This document shows positions 46,217-55,255 of a DNA stretch of 64,000 bases, piece by piece. Below the pieces are notes generated by a model. That model saw nothing but the letters and a program-made list of their open reading frames with translations. It was not told the DNA's origin and ran no database searches. The stretch lies in the NCBI GenBank assembly GCA_003263775.1, contig JYJJ01000075.1:27179-91178 (forward strand). The letters run 5' to 3'. The position numbers and the translations under genes are program-made. The stretch's first letter is position 1. Each line of letters starts with the position of its first letter. Source of the stretch: Vibrio maritimus (lineage in GTDB: Bacteria; Pseudomonadota; Gammaproteobacteria; Enterobacterales; Vibrionaceae).

Positions 46217-46507
46217 ATGAATATCCGTCCTCTACACGACCGAGTTATCGTTGAGCGCCAAGAAGTTGAATCTAAATCTGCTGGTGGCATCGTTTTAACT
46301 GGTTCTGCGGCAGAAAAATCAACACGTGGTACAGTTCTAGCTGTAGGCAAAGGCCGCATCCTAGAAAACGGCACGGTACAGCCGCTAGACGTGAAAGTAG
46401 GTGATACGGTGATCTTTGCTGAAGGCTACGGCACTAAGACAGAAAAGATCGACGGTAAAGAAGTTCTGATCATGTCTGAAAACGACATCATGGCTATCGT
46501 TGAATAA
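46217..46507 (+). CDS. groES: Co-chaperonin GroES
   Basis: 96 residues from ATG 46217 with AGGAGA upstream (MNIRPLHDRVIVERQEVESKSAGGIVLTG). Heptameric lid of the GroEL chamber; the mobile loop GGIVLTGSAAEKS is plain. First gene of the groESL operon, 68 bases before groEL. Confidence 0.98.
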   Translation: MNIRPLHDRVIVERQEVESKSAGGIVLTGSAAEKSTRGTVLAVGKGRILENGTVQPLDVKVGDTVIFAEGYGTKTEKIDGKEVLIMSENDIMAIVE

Positions 46508-46575
46508 TTAAGTAGACGTTGAGTAATTTTTTACTCTAAACAAGCTATCCACTGAATTTAGATAAGGAAATAACA

Positions 46576-48212
46576 ATGGCTGCTAAAGACGTTAAGTTTG
46601 GTAACGACGCACGAGTTAAAATGCTAGAAGGTGTAAACGTTCTAGCGGATGCAGTAAAAGTAACACTAGGTCCTAAAGGCCGTAACGTAGTTCTAGACAA
46701 ATCTTTCGGTGCACCAACTATCACTAAAGATGGTGTATCTGTAGCGCGCGAAATTGAACTTGAAGACAAGTTCCAAAACATGGGCGCGCAAATGGTTAAA
46801 GAAGTTGCCTCTCAAGCGAATGATGCTGCAGGTGACGGTACAACAACAGCAACAGTTCTAGCGCAAGCTATCGTAAACGAAGGCCTAAAAGCCGTTGCTG
46901 CTGGCATGAACCCAATGGATCTTAAACGTGGCATCGACAAAGCAGTTGTCGCTGCAGTTGAAGAGCTAAAAGCACTGTCTGTTCCTTGTGAAGACACAAA
47001 AGCTATCGCTCAGGTTGGTACTATCTCTGCAAACTCTGATGAGAGCGTAGGTAACATCATTGCTGAAGCGATGGAAAAAGTAGGTCGTGATGGTGTTATC
47101 ACGGTTGAAGAAGGTCAGGCTCTACAAGACGAGCTAGACGTAGTTGAAGGTATGCAGTTTGACCGCGGTTACCTATCACCTTACTTCATCAACAACCAAG
47201 AAGCTGGCTCTGTTGATCTAGAAAGCCCATTCATCCTACTTATCGACAAGAAAGTATCGAACATTCGTGAACTACTTCCAACGCTAGAAGCGGTTGCTAA
47301 AGCATCTCGTCCACTGCTTATCATTGCAGAAGACGTAGAAGGTGAAGCACTAGCAACGCTAGTTGTGAACAACATGCGTGGCATCGTGAAAGTGGCTGCA
47401 GTTAAAGCGCCTGGTTTCGGCGACCGTCGTAAGTCTATGCTTCAAGATATCGCTGTCCTAACTGCTGGCACCGTGATCTCTGAAGAAGTAGGCCTAGACC
47501 TTGAAAAAGTAACGCTAGAAGACCTAGGTCAAGCGAAGCGCGTTTCTATCACTAAAGAAAACACGACCATCATCGATGGCGTGGGTGAAGAAGCGATGAT
47601 TCAAGGACGTGTTGCTCAAATTCGTCAACAAATCGAAGACGCGACGTCTGACTACGATAAAGAGAAACTTCAAGAGCGCGTAGCTAAGCTAGCTGGCGGT
47701 GTTGCGGTAATCAAAGTTGGTGCAGCAACTGAAGTTGAGATGAAAGAGAAGAAAGACCGCGTTGAAGATGCACTACATGCAACTCGCGCAGCGGTTGAAG
47801 AAGGCGTAGTAGCGGGCGGTGGTGTTGCACTAATCCGCGCAGCTTCTAAAGTGGAAGCCTTGAAGGCGCGAACGAAGAGCAAAATGTGGGTATCCGCGTT
47901 GCACTTCGTGCAATGGAAGCGCCAATTCGTCAAATCACTGCAAACGCAGGTGACGAAGAGTCTGTAGTTGCAAACAACGTGAAAGCAGGCGAAGGCAGCT
48001 ACGGCTACAACGCAGCAACAGGTGAGTACGGTGACATGATCGCAATGGGTATCCTAGATCCAACTAAAGTAACTCGCTCTGCACTGCAGTTCGCAGCATC
48101 AGTTGCAGGTCTTATGATCACAACAGAAGCGATGGTGACTGACGTACCTCAGAAAGACGCTCCAGCAATGCCTGATATGGGCGGTATGGGCGGTATGCCA
48201 GGTATGATGTAA
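46576..48212 (+). CDS. groEL: Chaperonin GroEL (frameshift in given sequence)
   Basis: 545 residues after repair. ATP-driven double-ring chaperonin. Seen: the ATP-binding GDGTTTATVLA, and the C-terminal GGM repeats (MPDMGGMGGMPGMM). The frame breaks near 47866, where one G is missing in the stretch encoding EALKGANEEQNVGIRVALRAMEAP; restoring it reaches the GGM tail. As groEL is essential and this is the standard groESL site, the break is almost certainly a sequence error. Confidence 0.97.
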
Positions 48213-48235
48213 TCCATCAGAGGATTCTGACAAAG

Positions 48236-48260
48236 CCGAAGGGAAACCTTCGGTTTTTTT
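48236..48260 (+). terminator. Terminator of groESL
   Basis: CCGAAGG/CCTTCGG stem followed by eight T residues, just after the groEL stop. Confidence 0.9.
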
Positions 48261-48399
48261 TGTGCTTGCTTCATAATCAACCAATATTTCGTGAGAGTGT
48301 TGCAGGATATGACAAAATCCTGACAAAACATATGGTCAGCGTCACTAGCATCACCTACACTTATCGATTGATAACAAAAAAAAGTCAGTGGAGACTATT

Positions 48400-48963
48400 A
48401 TGAAAAAAGCAGTAGCAGTACTAGCAGTGGCAGCAGCAATGGCATCACCATTGGCGCTTGCTGAAAGCACTCCAGTGATGTTCTCATCACTAAACGGTTT
48501 CAACGCACCTGATGCAAATGCAGTAGGTGGCGTACGTCTAGCGGTTCTTCACGGTCAAGTGAACGAAGTGAAAGGTGTGGATTTCTCTGTACTAGGTATG
48601 TCTGAAACTCAGCGTACAACGGGTGTGAACTTCGGTCTGTTCTTTGGTGCTTCTAAAGTTACTCAAGAAATGAAAGGTGCTTCTCTAGGTATCTTCAACT
48701 GGAACACAGGTAAAACGACAGGTGTGAACCTTGCGGCAGTGAACGTGACTAACGATGTAAAAGGTCTTAACTGGAGTGCGGTGAACTACTCTGAAGGCTA
48801 CACAATGGCAGACATTGGTATCGCGAGCTTCTCAAACAAGTCTAACTTCCAGTTTGGTCTTTTCAACAAGACAAACAACATCGATGGCGTGCAGATTGGT
48901 CTAATCAACTGTGCAGACAACGGTTTCTTCAAGTGCTTCCCAATCATCAACTTTGCGAAGTAA
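48400..48963 (+). CDS. Exported repeat protein, VC2662-like family
   Basis: 187 residues with a Sec signal peptide (MKKAVAVLAVAAAMASPLALA). The mature part repeats a ~20-residue unit of the form (K/T)G-V/A-x-hydrophobic ... V/F-N (KGVDFSVL, TGVNFGLF, KGASLGIFN, TGVNLAAVN, KGLNWSAVN, DGVQIGLIN), suggesting a beta-solenoid-like exported or surface protein. The resemblance to the V. cholerae VC2662 family, also next to groEL, is from memory. Function unknown. Two cysteines near the C-terminus (CADNGFFKC) could form a disulfide. Confidence 0.82.
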   Translation: MKKAVAVLAVAAAMASPLALAESTPVMFSSLNGFNAPDANAVGGVRLAVLHGQVNEVKGVDFSVLGMSETQRTTGVNFGLFFGASKVTQEMKGASLGIFNWNTGKTTGVNLAAVNVTNDVKGLNWSAVNYSEGYTMADIGIASFSNKSNFQFGLFNKTNNIDGVQIGLINCADNGFFKCFPIINFAK

Positions 48964-48996
48964 TAGTTTCTTTGATTTAAAGAATTGAAGTTGCGA

Positions 48997-49024
48997 TAAA
49001 GCCCTGTTTAGCAGGGCTTTTTAT
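48997..49024. terminator. Bidirectional terminator after VC2662-like gene
   Basis: AAAGCCCTG/CAGGGCTTT hairpin with T-rich right and A-rich left flanks; it overlaps the end of the convergent MgtC-like gene. Confidence 0.88.
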
Positions 49025-49502
49025 TTGCGCGTTCGACTGCGGTTTTGCATGGTTTGGTGCACGCCACGTCGTAAGCTCTTAAAGCTGCTTTCAATCTTAT
49101 CGACCCCTAATAGTACCGTTAAGGCCAACACTGTTAGGATCACCGATTCTTTGTGGTGACCTAAACCTATCATCATGCCGAGACCGGCCAGTACCCAAAT
49201 CACCGCAGCTGATGTCACCCCATGGATCTTTCCATCTTGAGTCATCATCACCCCTGCACCTAAAAAGCCCACACCAGTAATGATTTGACCGAGTACGCGC
49301 GCTTGATCTAGCGTGTTAGGAGAGAGTGATACTGCCATGGACATAAACAGGTAAGTACCTGAGACGATTAAGATAGCGGTGCGAATACCTACTGGCTTAC
49401 CACGAGTTTGTCGTTCAAGGCCCACCAGGCGCCGTTGAGAACACAGGCTCCCAAAGCTTGCCATGAGAATGGTCCCATATCGAGTAGTTGTGTCAGTTCC
49501 AC
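49021..49502 (-). CDS. MgtC/SapB-family membrane protein (frameshift in given sequence)
   Basis: About 160 residues after repair, starting at GTG 49502 with GGAGG upstream. The N-terminus in that frame (ELTQLLDMGPFSWQALGACVLNGA) joins the rest (LVGLERQTRGKPVGIRT) once one C on the coding strand is restored near plus 49428. The family motifs GLERQ...GIRT and GVGFLGAG are complete, with four or five spans. MgtC proteins modulate membrane ATP synthase and Mg2+/phosphate homeostasis in some pathogens; the short form without a C-terminal ACT-like domain, as here, has no proven role. Confidence 0.85.
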
Positions 49503-49579
49503 ATTGCCTCCTAAAAAGCGCAGTATCTGACTAAAAGACCGCCTGATCGAACAAAATCATTTTGTCGAGACGGAAAAAA

Positions 49580-50602
49580 TTACTCGAGATGCAGATCAAG
49601 TGGCGTTTTACTCGCCTTGCCGCCTTCTTCTCGCGTGAGCTTAGGCACCAGGTACCCTGAGACACGAGCAATCAGACCTTGGATGATCGCTTTCGCTTGT
49701 TCATCACTGATGTAGAAATGCGCTGCACCTTGCACTTTATCGAGTACATGCAGGTAGTACGGCAGAATTCCTGCGCCAAACAGCGCGTGACTAAGCTCGA
49801 ACTGGGCCTCCACGCTATCGTTGACTCCTTTGAGCAGTACGCCTTGATTGAGAAGTGTCGTACCGCTAGCTTTAATACGCCCCATCGCCAGCTTGAGCTC
49901 ATTATCTATCTCGTTGGCATGGTTGATATGAGTGACCAGCACAGTATTGAGACGAGTGTTTGCTAGCAAGTGGCAAAGCTGCTCTGTAATTCGTGCCGGT
50001 ATCACGACCGGAAGGCGAGAATGAATTCGAAGCGTTTTAAGGTGAGGGATCTGTTCAGCATGTTCAATCAGCCAAGCAATCTCCGTATCTTTGGCCATCA
50101 ATGGATCGCCGCCAGATAAGATGAGCTCATCAATTTCCGGTTTGTCAGCGATGTAGTCGAGCGCCAGTTGCCAGTTGCCTTTGCCACCTTTGTTCTCGTC
50201 GTATGGAAAATGGCGGCGAAAGCAGTAACGACAGTTCACCGCACAGCCACCTTTTACAATCATCAAAGCACGATTGTGGTATTTGTGTAGCAGGCCAGGT
50301 ACTGCGTTATCTTGCTCTTCGAGTGGATCTTCTGAGTAGCCATCGTGGACTTCAAACTCTTGGCTAAGAGGTAGCACCTGCCTTAGCAAAGGATCGTACG
50401 GGTTGCCTTTTTTCATGCGATCGACAAAGCTTTGAGGAACGCGCATGGGAAACAAACGTCTTGCTTTAAGTCCGTTTTCCCAAGGGGTCGCCTCAATTTC
50501 TAACTGCTCAAGCAGTTTGTAAGGGTCTGAGATCGCATTCGATAGCTGTTTGAGCCAGTTTTGCTCAACAGAAACAAGATTTCGGGTTATGATAGGCGAC
50601 AT
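49580..50602 (-). CDS. epmB: EF-P beta-lysylation lysine 2,3-aminomutase EpmB
   Basis: 340 residues from ATG 50602 (MSPIITRNLVSVEQNW); the longer frame starting 21 bases earlier is less likely. Radical SAM enzyme with C-x3-C-x2-C (GGCAVNCRYCFRRHF) and the PLP lysine region in the C-terminal third. It converts L-alpha-lysine to beta-lysine, which EpmA attaches to EF-P. Divergent from efp with 33 bases between starts, so the two share a compact regulatory gap. Confidence 0.95.
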   Translation of the reverse strand: MSPIITRNLVSVEQNWLKQLSNAISDPYKLLEQLEIEATPWENGLKARRLFPMRVPQSFVDRMKKGNPYDPLLRQVLPLSQEFEVHDGYSEDPLEEQDNAVPGLLHKYHNRALMIVKGGCAVNCRYCFRRHFPYDENKGGKGNWQLALDYIADKPEIDELILSGGDPLMAKDTEIAWLIEHAEQIPHLKTLRIHSRLPVVIPARITEQLCHLLANTRLNTVLVTHINHANEIDNELKLAMGRIKASGTTLLNQGVLLKGVNDSVEAQFELSHALFGAGILPYYLHVLDKVQGAAHFYISDEQAKAIIQGLIARVSGYLVPKLTREEGGKASKTPLDLHLE

Positions 50603-50635
50603 TAAATTTAACTCGAAGAACACTAAGAGGATACA

Positions 50636-51202
50636 ATGGCTACTGTTAGCACCAATGAATTTAAAGGCGGTCTTAAACTAATGCTGGACAACGAGCCTTG
50701 CGTAATTCTAGAAAATGAATACGTGAAGCCAGGTAAAGGTCAAGCGTTCAACCGCGTTAAAATTCGTAAGCTACTGTCTGGTAAAGTTCTAGAGAAAACC
50801 TTCAAGTCTGGCGAAACTGTTGAAGTTGCTGACGTGATGGATATCGACCTAGATTACCTATACACAGATGGTGAATTCTACCACTTTATGAACAGCGAAA
50901 CATTCGAACAGATCGCTGCAGACGTTAAAGCGGTTGGCGACAACGCGAAATGGTTGGTAGAAAACAACACTTGTATGATTACTCTTTGGAATGGTAACCC
51001 AATTACTGTGACTCCGCCTAACTTTGTTGAGCTAGAAGTAACAGAAACGGATCCAGGTCTGAAAGGTGATACACAAGGTACTGGTGGTAAGCCTGCAACA
51101 CTAACAACTGGTGCTGTGGTACGTGTACCGCTATTTATCCAGATTGGTGAAGTGATCAAAGTTGATACTCGTACTGCGGAATACGTGGGTCGCGTTAAGT
51201 AA
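50636..51202 (+). CDS. efp: Elongation factor P
   Basis: 188 residues, three beta-barrel domains. The modified lysine is Lys34 in the KPGKGQAF loop (NEYVKPGKGQ), as in E. coli. EF-P relieves ribosomes stalled at polyproline. The C-terminal EVTETDPGLKGDTQG signature is complete. Confidence 0.98.
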   Translation: MATVSTNEFKGGLKLMLDNEPCVILENEYVKPGKGQAFNRVKIRKLLSGKVLEKTFKSGETVEVADVMDIDLDYLYTDGEFYHFMNSETFEQIAADVKAVGDNAKWLVENNTCMITLWNGNPITVTPPNFVELEVTETDPGLKGDTQGTGGKPATLTTGAVVRVPLFIQIGEVIKVDTRTAEYVGRVK

Positions 51203-51228
51203 TCAGCTTAAAGTGAAGAATTTAAAAG

Positions 51229-51250
51229 GTCGCCAAATGGCGACTTTTTT
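51229..51250 (+). terminator. Terminator of efp
   Basis: GTCGCC-AAAT-GGCGAC stem followed by TTTTTT. Confidence 0.88.
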
Positions 51251-51286
51251 GTATTTGATGCAAAAGTAAAGTTGCTAGGCGGACGG

Positions 51287-51982
51287 TTACTCTTCTGGAC
51301 GCCAACTAAGCGCGCTGGCAACCGTACCCAGTGCAAGAGTGTCCATTTCGGCTTCTGGCAAACCCGCTAATGTTTGTAGCGTGATACTGCCATTGGTTTG
51401 CGCCGCTGCGACTTCGACGCTGCCACGACTAAAGCTGTAACCCAGCGGGTTATCCACACTCATCATTAGCCCCTCACCATCGTGCACAGAAGCAACGTTA
51501 AAATGCGTGCTGTTCAAGCGGATAAAACCTTGTTCTTTTTTGGCGGTCGATAAGCTGATGGCTTCCGATTTACGCTCCATTTTGTATTCGCCAACACTCT
51601 TACCAGCCTCACTAATTTGGCAAATATACGGATCATTACCGCCAAATGAGAAACTGCCAATATCGACGCTGGTGCCACCGCCGCTACACACAAGTGTCCA
51701 AGTTTCGCCATTATCAGTACGCGTCATCTCAGCAACCATCTCTCCCTCTTTAGTATTGATGGTATTAAACCAAGAGCTAGTAGAAGCGCTGCGCGAGTAT
51801 TTACCGTGGTAGCGGCCCGCGATATCGAAGGTGCCTTCAGGACCAAAGCCCCAAAAAGTACCATCGGTTTTAAGCAGTAATTCAGGCTGCTCGGAAACTG
51901 CCTGTGACTTTTCCATTGTGACGGTAGAACCACACCCAAATAGCGCACTGGAAATCAGGAGTACGCAAATAGACTTTTTCAT
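51287..51982 (-). CDS. Predicted lipoprotein of unknown function
   Basis: 231 residues with a lipoprotein signal peptide and lipobox LFGC (Cys17 as lipid-attachment site). The following residues (GST) do not include the Asp that keeps proteins in the inner membrane in E. coli, so outer-membrane placement is likely. The rest is beta-rich and Gly/Ser-rich, with two more cysteines (about 101 and 120) that might pair. I do not recognise the family. Divergent from the SPFH gene across 291 bases. Confidence 0.75.
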   Translation of the reverse strand: MKKSICVLLISSALFGCGSTVTMEKSQAVSEQPELLLKTDGTFWGFGPEGTFDIAGRYHGKYSRSASTSSWFNTINTKEGEMVAEMTRTDNGETWTLVCSGGGTSVDIGSFSFGGNDPYICQISEAGKSVGEYKMERKSEAISLSTAKKEQGFIRLNSTHFNVASVHDGEGLMMSVDNPLGYSFSRGSVEVAAAQTNGSITLQTLAGLPEAEMDTLALGTVASALSWRPEE

Positions 51983-52273
51983 TGTTACATCTCTTGTTGT
52001 TATTAATCGCTGATGATTTTATCGATAGCGTGGTAATGACAATGTATGAGTGTGTCCAGATGTTTACTGAGTCACAGTGACCCTTAAATAGTCCTTTTGG
52101 TGTCTAATGACTCGCAAGTTTCTCCCTCGTTAATTACTTCGTCTATTCCTTGTTATATAAGCGAATTATTCGATTTTTATAGTGATTAACATTTTGATAC
52201 ATTAACCACGCTGTCAATGAGTTGCATAATCTTGAAGCCAAATTTTCGCAACGACAACAAACAGGAGAAACAC

Positions 52274-53689
52274 ATGGAAAGTCGTGGAATAGGAGAAAGT
52301 CTGAAATTAACCGAGCGTCGTAAGTGGTTGCACAGTGCGCTCAAAACAATGGTCTATACCGTACCCATTCTGGCGGTTGGACTGACAGTGAATAGTTCGG
52401 TGTTAATGACAGATGCTGGCTACAGTTATGTCCATCAAAATAACTTAACAGGTGAGTTGGATGTCTTCACTGAGCCGGGAATTCACTTTCGGATGCCTTT
52501 CCTATCGAAGATCACTAAGTACGACCAAGTCATTACGGTGTCTTTTGGTAATAGTATTGAAGAGAATTTGTACCAGCGGCTTCAAGCGCAAGATCCGGTT
52601 CAAGTTCGATTTGCTGACACCTATATAGGGCAGATACCCGTCACGTTTCGATTTAAGCTCAGTAACGATCCTGAAGCGATGAAGAAAATGCATCGAGAGT
52701 TTCGAAATAACAGTAACTTAATTGATGCGCTTCTGGTCAAAAATGCTCGCAACGTAACGGTCATTACCGCAACTCAATACACAGGTGAAGAGTTCTTCCA
52801 AGGTGGCCTTAACCAGTTCAAGTCTAAGCTTGGCGATCAGTTGCGTGAGGGTATTTACCTGACAGAGCGTAGGCAGGTTGAAGTGGAAGAGATGGATCTA
52901 GCTCCTGTTGGGGTAGATCAATCGAATGCTAATCAATTGCAGAGAACTAAGCAGTTAGTCTGGAAAACGGTGCCGGTTGCGGACGCTACGGGTCAGCCCA
53001 TACGCCAAGATAATCCGTTGCAGCAATACGGTATTCAGGTGACTCAAGTTACGATTGGCGACCCGCAACCGGAAAAACAGCTTGATCAGTTACTTGCCGA
53101 TAAAAAGCGTTTGGTTGCCGACCGTATTCGTGCTATCCAAGAACAAGAAACGTCAAAAGCTCAAGCCGAAACGGAGCAACTGCGTAAAGAGATTCAACGT
53201 ACACGTGAAGTTCAAGATGCGCAGCGCCAGAAAGAGCTGGCGATCATTTCGCAGCAAAAAGAAGTTGAAGTCGCTAGACAAATTGCCGAGCGGGAAATCG
53301 TAGAAGTTGAGAAAACCAAGCGTCTGGCTGAGGTAGATAAAGAGAAAGAGCTAGCCATTGCAGAGGCTAACCTAGCGATTCAAAAAGCTAATGCGCTGTC
53401 AGCAGAATTTGAAGCCAAGGCGATTTTAGAAAAGGGTCGCGCAGAAGCTGAGGTACTGAAAGCGAAATACGCCGCGTTGGGAGCCAATCACGAGGTGTAT
53501 CTAGCTGAGCTGAACCGTGATGTAGCGAACTCGCTGTATAACAACTTAACTAACTTTCAGGTGCAAATGCCGCAAAACTACATCGGTGGTGGGCAAGAGC
53601 AGGGTTTGACAACTAACCTCGATGTGATTACCGGTTTTGGCGCCTTGGGGTTGATGAACCAGACCAAGCAGTTGGTGCCTGAGCAGTAA
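52274..53689 (+). CDS. SPFH/Band 7 (prohibitin-like) membrane protein
   Basis: 471 residues from ATG 52274 (AGGAGA site). A basic N-terminus, one membrane span (about 26-45), an SPFH domain (about 50-260) with the usual PGIHFRMPFLSK entry, then a long, highly charged coiled coil (about 275-410) rich in Glu/Lys/Gln and a Gly-containing tail. Such proteins form large membrane rings or cages that organise proteases or lipid domains. Not HflK/HflC by context: no partner gene lies beside it. The role here is unknown. Confidence 0.85.
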   Translation: MESRGIGESLKLTERRKWLHSALKTMVYTVPILAVGLTVNSSVLMTDAGYSYVHQNNLTGELDVFTEPGIHFRMPFLSKITKYDQVITVSFGNSIEENLYQRLQAQDPVQVRFADTYIGQIPVTFRFKLSNDPEAMKKMHREFRNNSNLIDALLVKNARNVTVITATQYTGEEFFQGGLNQFKSKLGDQLREGIYLTERRQVEVEEMDLAPVGVDQSNANQLQRTKQLVWKTVPVADATGQPIRQDNPLQQYGIQVTQVTIGDPQPEKQLDQLLADKKRLVADRIRAIQEQETSKAQAETEQLRKEIQRTREVQDAQRQKELAIISQQKEVEVARQIAEREIVEVEKTKRLAEVDKEKELAIAEANLAIQKANALSAEFEAKAILEKGRAEAEVLKAKYAALGANHEVYLAELNRDVANSLYNNLTNFQVQMPQNYIGGGQEQGLTTNLDVITGFGALGLMNQTKQLVPEQ

Positions 53690-53712
53690 AAATCAAAACA
53701 GCAAATATAAAA

Positions 53713-53742
53713 AAGGCCGATGAGCTGAGCGCTCATCGGCCT
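53713..53742. terminator. Bidirectional terminator between SPFH gene and frdD
   Basis: AAGGCCGATGAGC/GCTCATCGGCCTT perfect stem between convergent genes. Confidence 0.88.
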
Positions 53743-53758
53743 TATCTATAGTTGGCGA

Positions 53759-54120
53759 TTAGATCATAAAGATGAAGATAATCGACAGAGCACTGATTAG
53801 CGCTGCGAAGAAGTAACAAACAATCTTACCAACCACACCCGCATGGATCTTAAGATCGTGCATGCCGTGGTGTAGGCGGTGCATTGCATGCCACATTGGC
53901 AGTGCTAGCGTAGCGATAATAAATAGAGCACCGATAATGCTAGTCGCGAAGTCTGCCACTCGTTCATAGCTCATCGCTTCAGGCTGATAATGCCCATTGG
54001 CACTAGGATACCCAGCACAAGTACAGTGACAGGGGTGATCATGGCAAACCATGTACCACCGGCACCAAATAGTCCCCACCATACTGGTTCGTCAGAGCGT
54101 TTTGGGTTTTGATTAATCAC
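53759..54120 (-). CDS. frdD: Fumarate reductase subunit D (frameshift in given sequence)
   Basis: About 120 residues after repair, from GTG 54120 with GGAG upstream (INQNPKRSDEPVWWGLFGAGG). One C on the coding strand is missing near plus 53982; restoring it joins PMGIIS to PEAMSYERVADF and the C-terminal spans. Small membrane anchor subunit which, with FrdC, binds menaquinol and holds FrdAB to the inner face of the membrane. Last gene of frdABCD. Confidence 0.92.
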
Positions 54121-54130
54121 GATTCACTCC

Positions 54131-54514
54131 TTATACAATGATGAGAACAACTAGTGAAATAGCTGCAACCGCCGCCCATTGTGCTAGGACAATGGTCTTC
54201 TTCTCGACTGGCTTGCCTTTCAGTTTGATTGGCATAACCTGTGGCATCATGCTGAAGAAGGTTTGCGCGTGGAACAGGCTTCCTGCAAGCGCCACGATGT
54301 TGATCGCGATAACAATTGGGTTAGCCATAAAGTCTAACCAGCCTTGCCAAGCTTCAGGGCCTTTCACTAGCGAAGCTAAACCAAAGGTCAGGAAGATGGT
54401 GAATAGAATTAGCGGCAGTACTGTTGCTTCGCGTAGCATGTAGAAGCGATAAAATGGGTGATCTTTCCACCAAGTTCGCTTCATTTCACGAACATAAGGT
54501 TTTCTGTTACTCAT
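54131..54514 (-). CDS. frdC: Fumarate reductase subunit C
   Basis: 127 residues, three spans, with the conserved N-terminal RKPYVREMKRTWWKDHPFYRFYMLREATVLP. Membrane anchor with FrdD; intact. One base separates it from the frdB stop, and its ribosome site (CAGGAGG) lies inside the end of frdB. Confidence 0.96.
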   Translation of the reverse strand: MSNRKPYVREMKRTWWKDHPFYRFYMLREATVLPLILFTIFLTFGLASLVKGPEAWQGWLDFMANPIVIAINIVALAGSLFHAQTFFSMMPQVMPIKLKGKPVEKKTIVLAQWAAVAAISLVVLIIV

Positions 54515-54515
54515 T

Positions 54516-55255
54516 CTATGCCTCCTGTGGTTTCAACATTGCAATAACGAAATCTTGTGAAGACGCCACTTTACCTTGGTTTACCGCTGCTGCTGGGTCA
54601 ACGTTCTTCGGACACACTTCAGAGCAGTAGCCCACAAACGTACAGCCCCATGCGCCGTTCTCACCGTTGATCATCTTCATACGTTCAGCCGCGCCATTGT
54701 CACGCTGTCGAGGTTATAGCGATGCGCCAGTGTCAGTGCAGCAGGACCGATGAACTCAGGGTTTAGACCGAACTGAGGACATGCCGCGTAGCAAAGACCA
54801 CAGTTGATACAACCAGCAAACTGCTTGTACTTCGCCATCTGCTCAGGTGTTTGGATGTTAGTGCCGTCTTCTGGCTTACGGTCGTTACCAATGATGTATG
54901 GCTTGATGGCTTCTAGGCGCTCGATAAACGGCGTCATGTCGACAATCAAGTCTTTCTCGATTGGGAAGTTCGCAAGAGGCTCAATCTTCAGACCATTTTG
55001 GTGATCACGGAGGAAGCTCTTACATGCCAATTTTGGCACGCCGTTCACCATGATGCCGCAAGAGCCACAAATCGCCATACGGCAAGACCAACGATAAGAG
55101 AGGTCTTTGTCTAGATGATCTTTGATGTAACCAATCGCATCGAGCACAGACATGGTCTCATCGAACGGTACTTCGAAGGTTTGGAAATACGGTTCTGCGT
55201 CTTTCTCTGGGTCATAGCGCAGGATTTCCACTTTCTGAATACGGTTTGCTGACAT
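54516..55255 (-). CDS. frdB: Fumarate reductase iron-sulfur subunit (frameshift in given sequence)
   Basis: 246 residues after repair. Carries electrons from the quinol site to FrdA. N-terminal ferredoxin domain with the 2Fe-2S cysteines (SCRMAICGSCG) and C-terminal domain with CINCGLCYAACP. The frame breaks near plus 54704; adding one C on the coding strand gives RDNGAAERMKMINGENGAWGCTFVGYCSEVCPK-type sequence, including the second cysteine set, and a TAG at 54516. Its ATG overlaps the frdA stop. Confidence 0.95.

Noticed and set aside
49548..49569. TCGAACAAAA/TTTTGTCGA palindrome between mgtC-like gene and epmB
   Set aside because: A+T-rich weak stem with no T-run; could be a weak terminator or an operator, but support is too thin.
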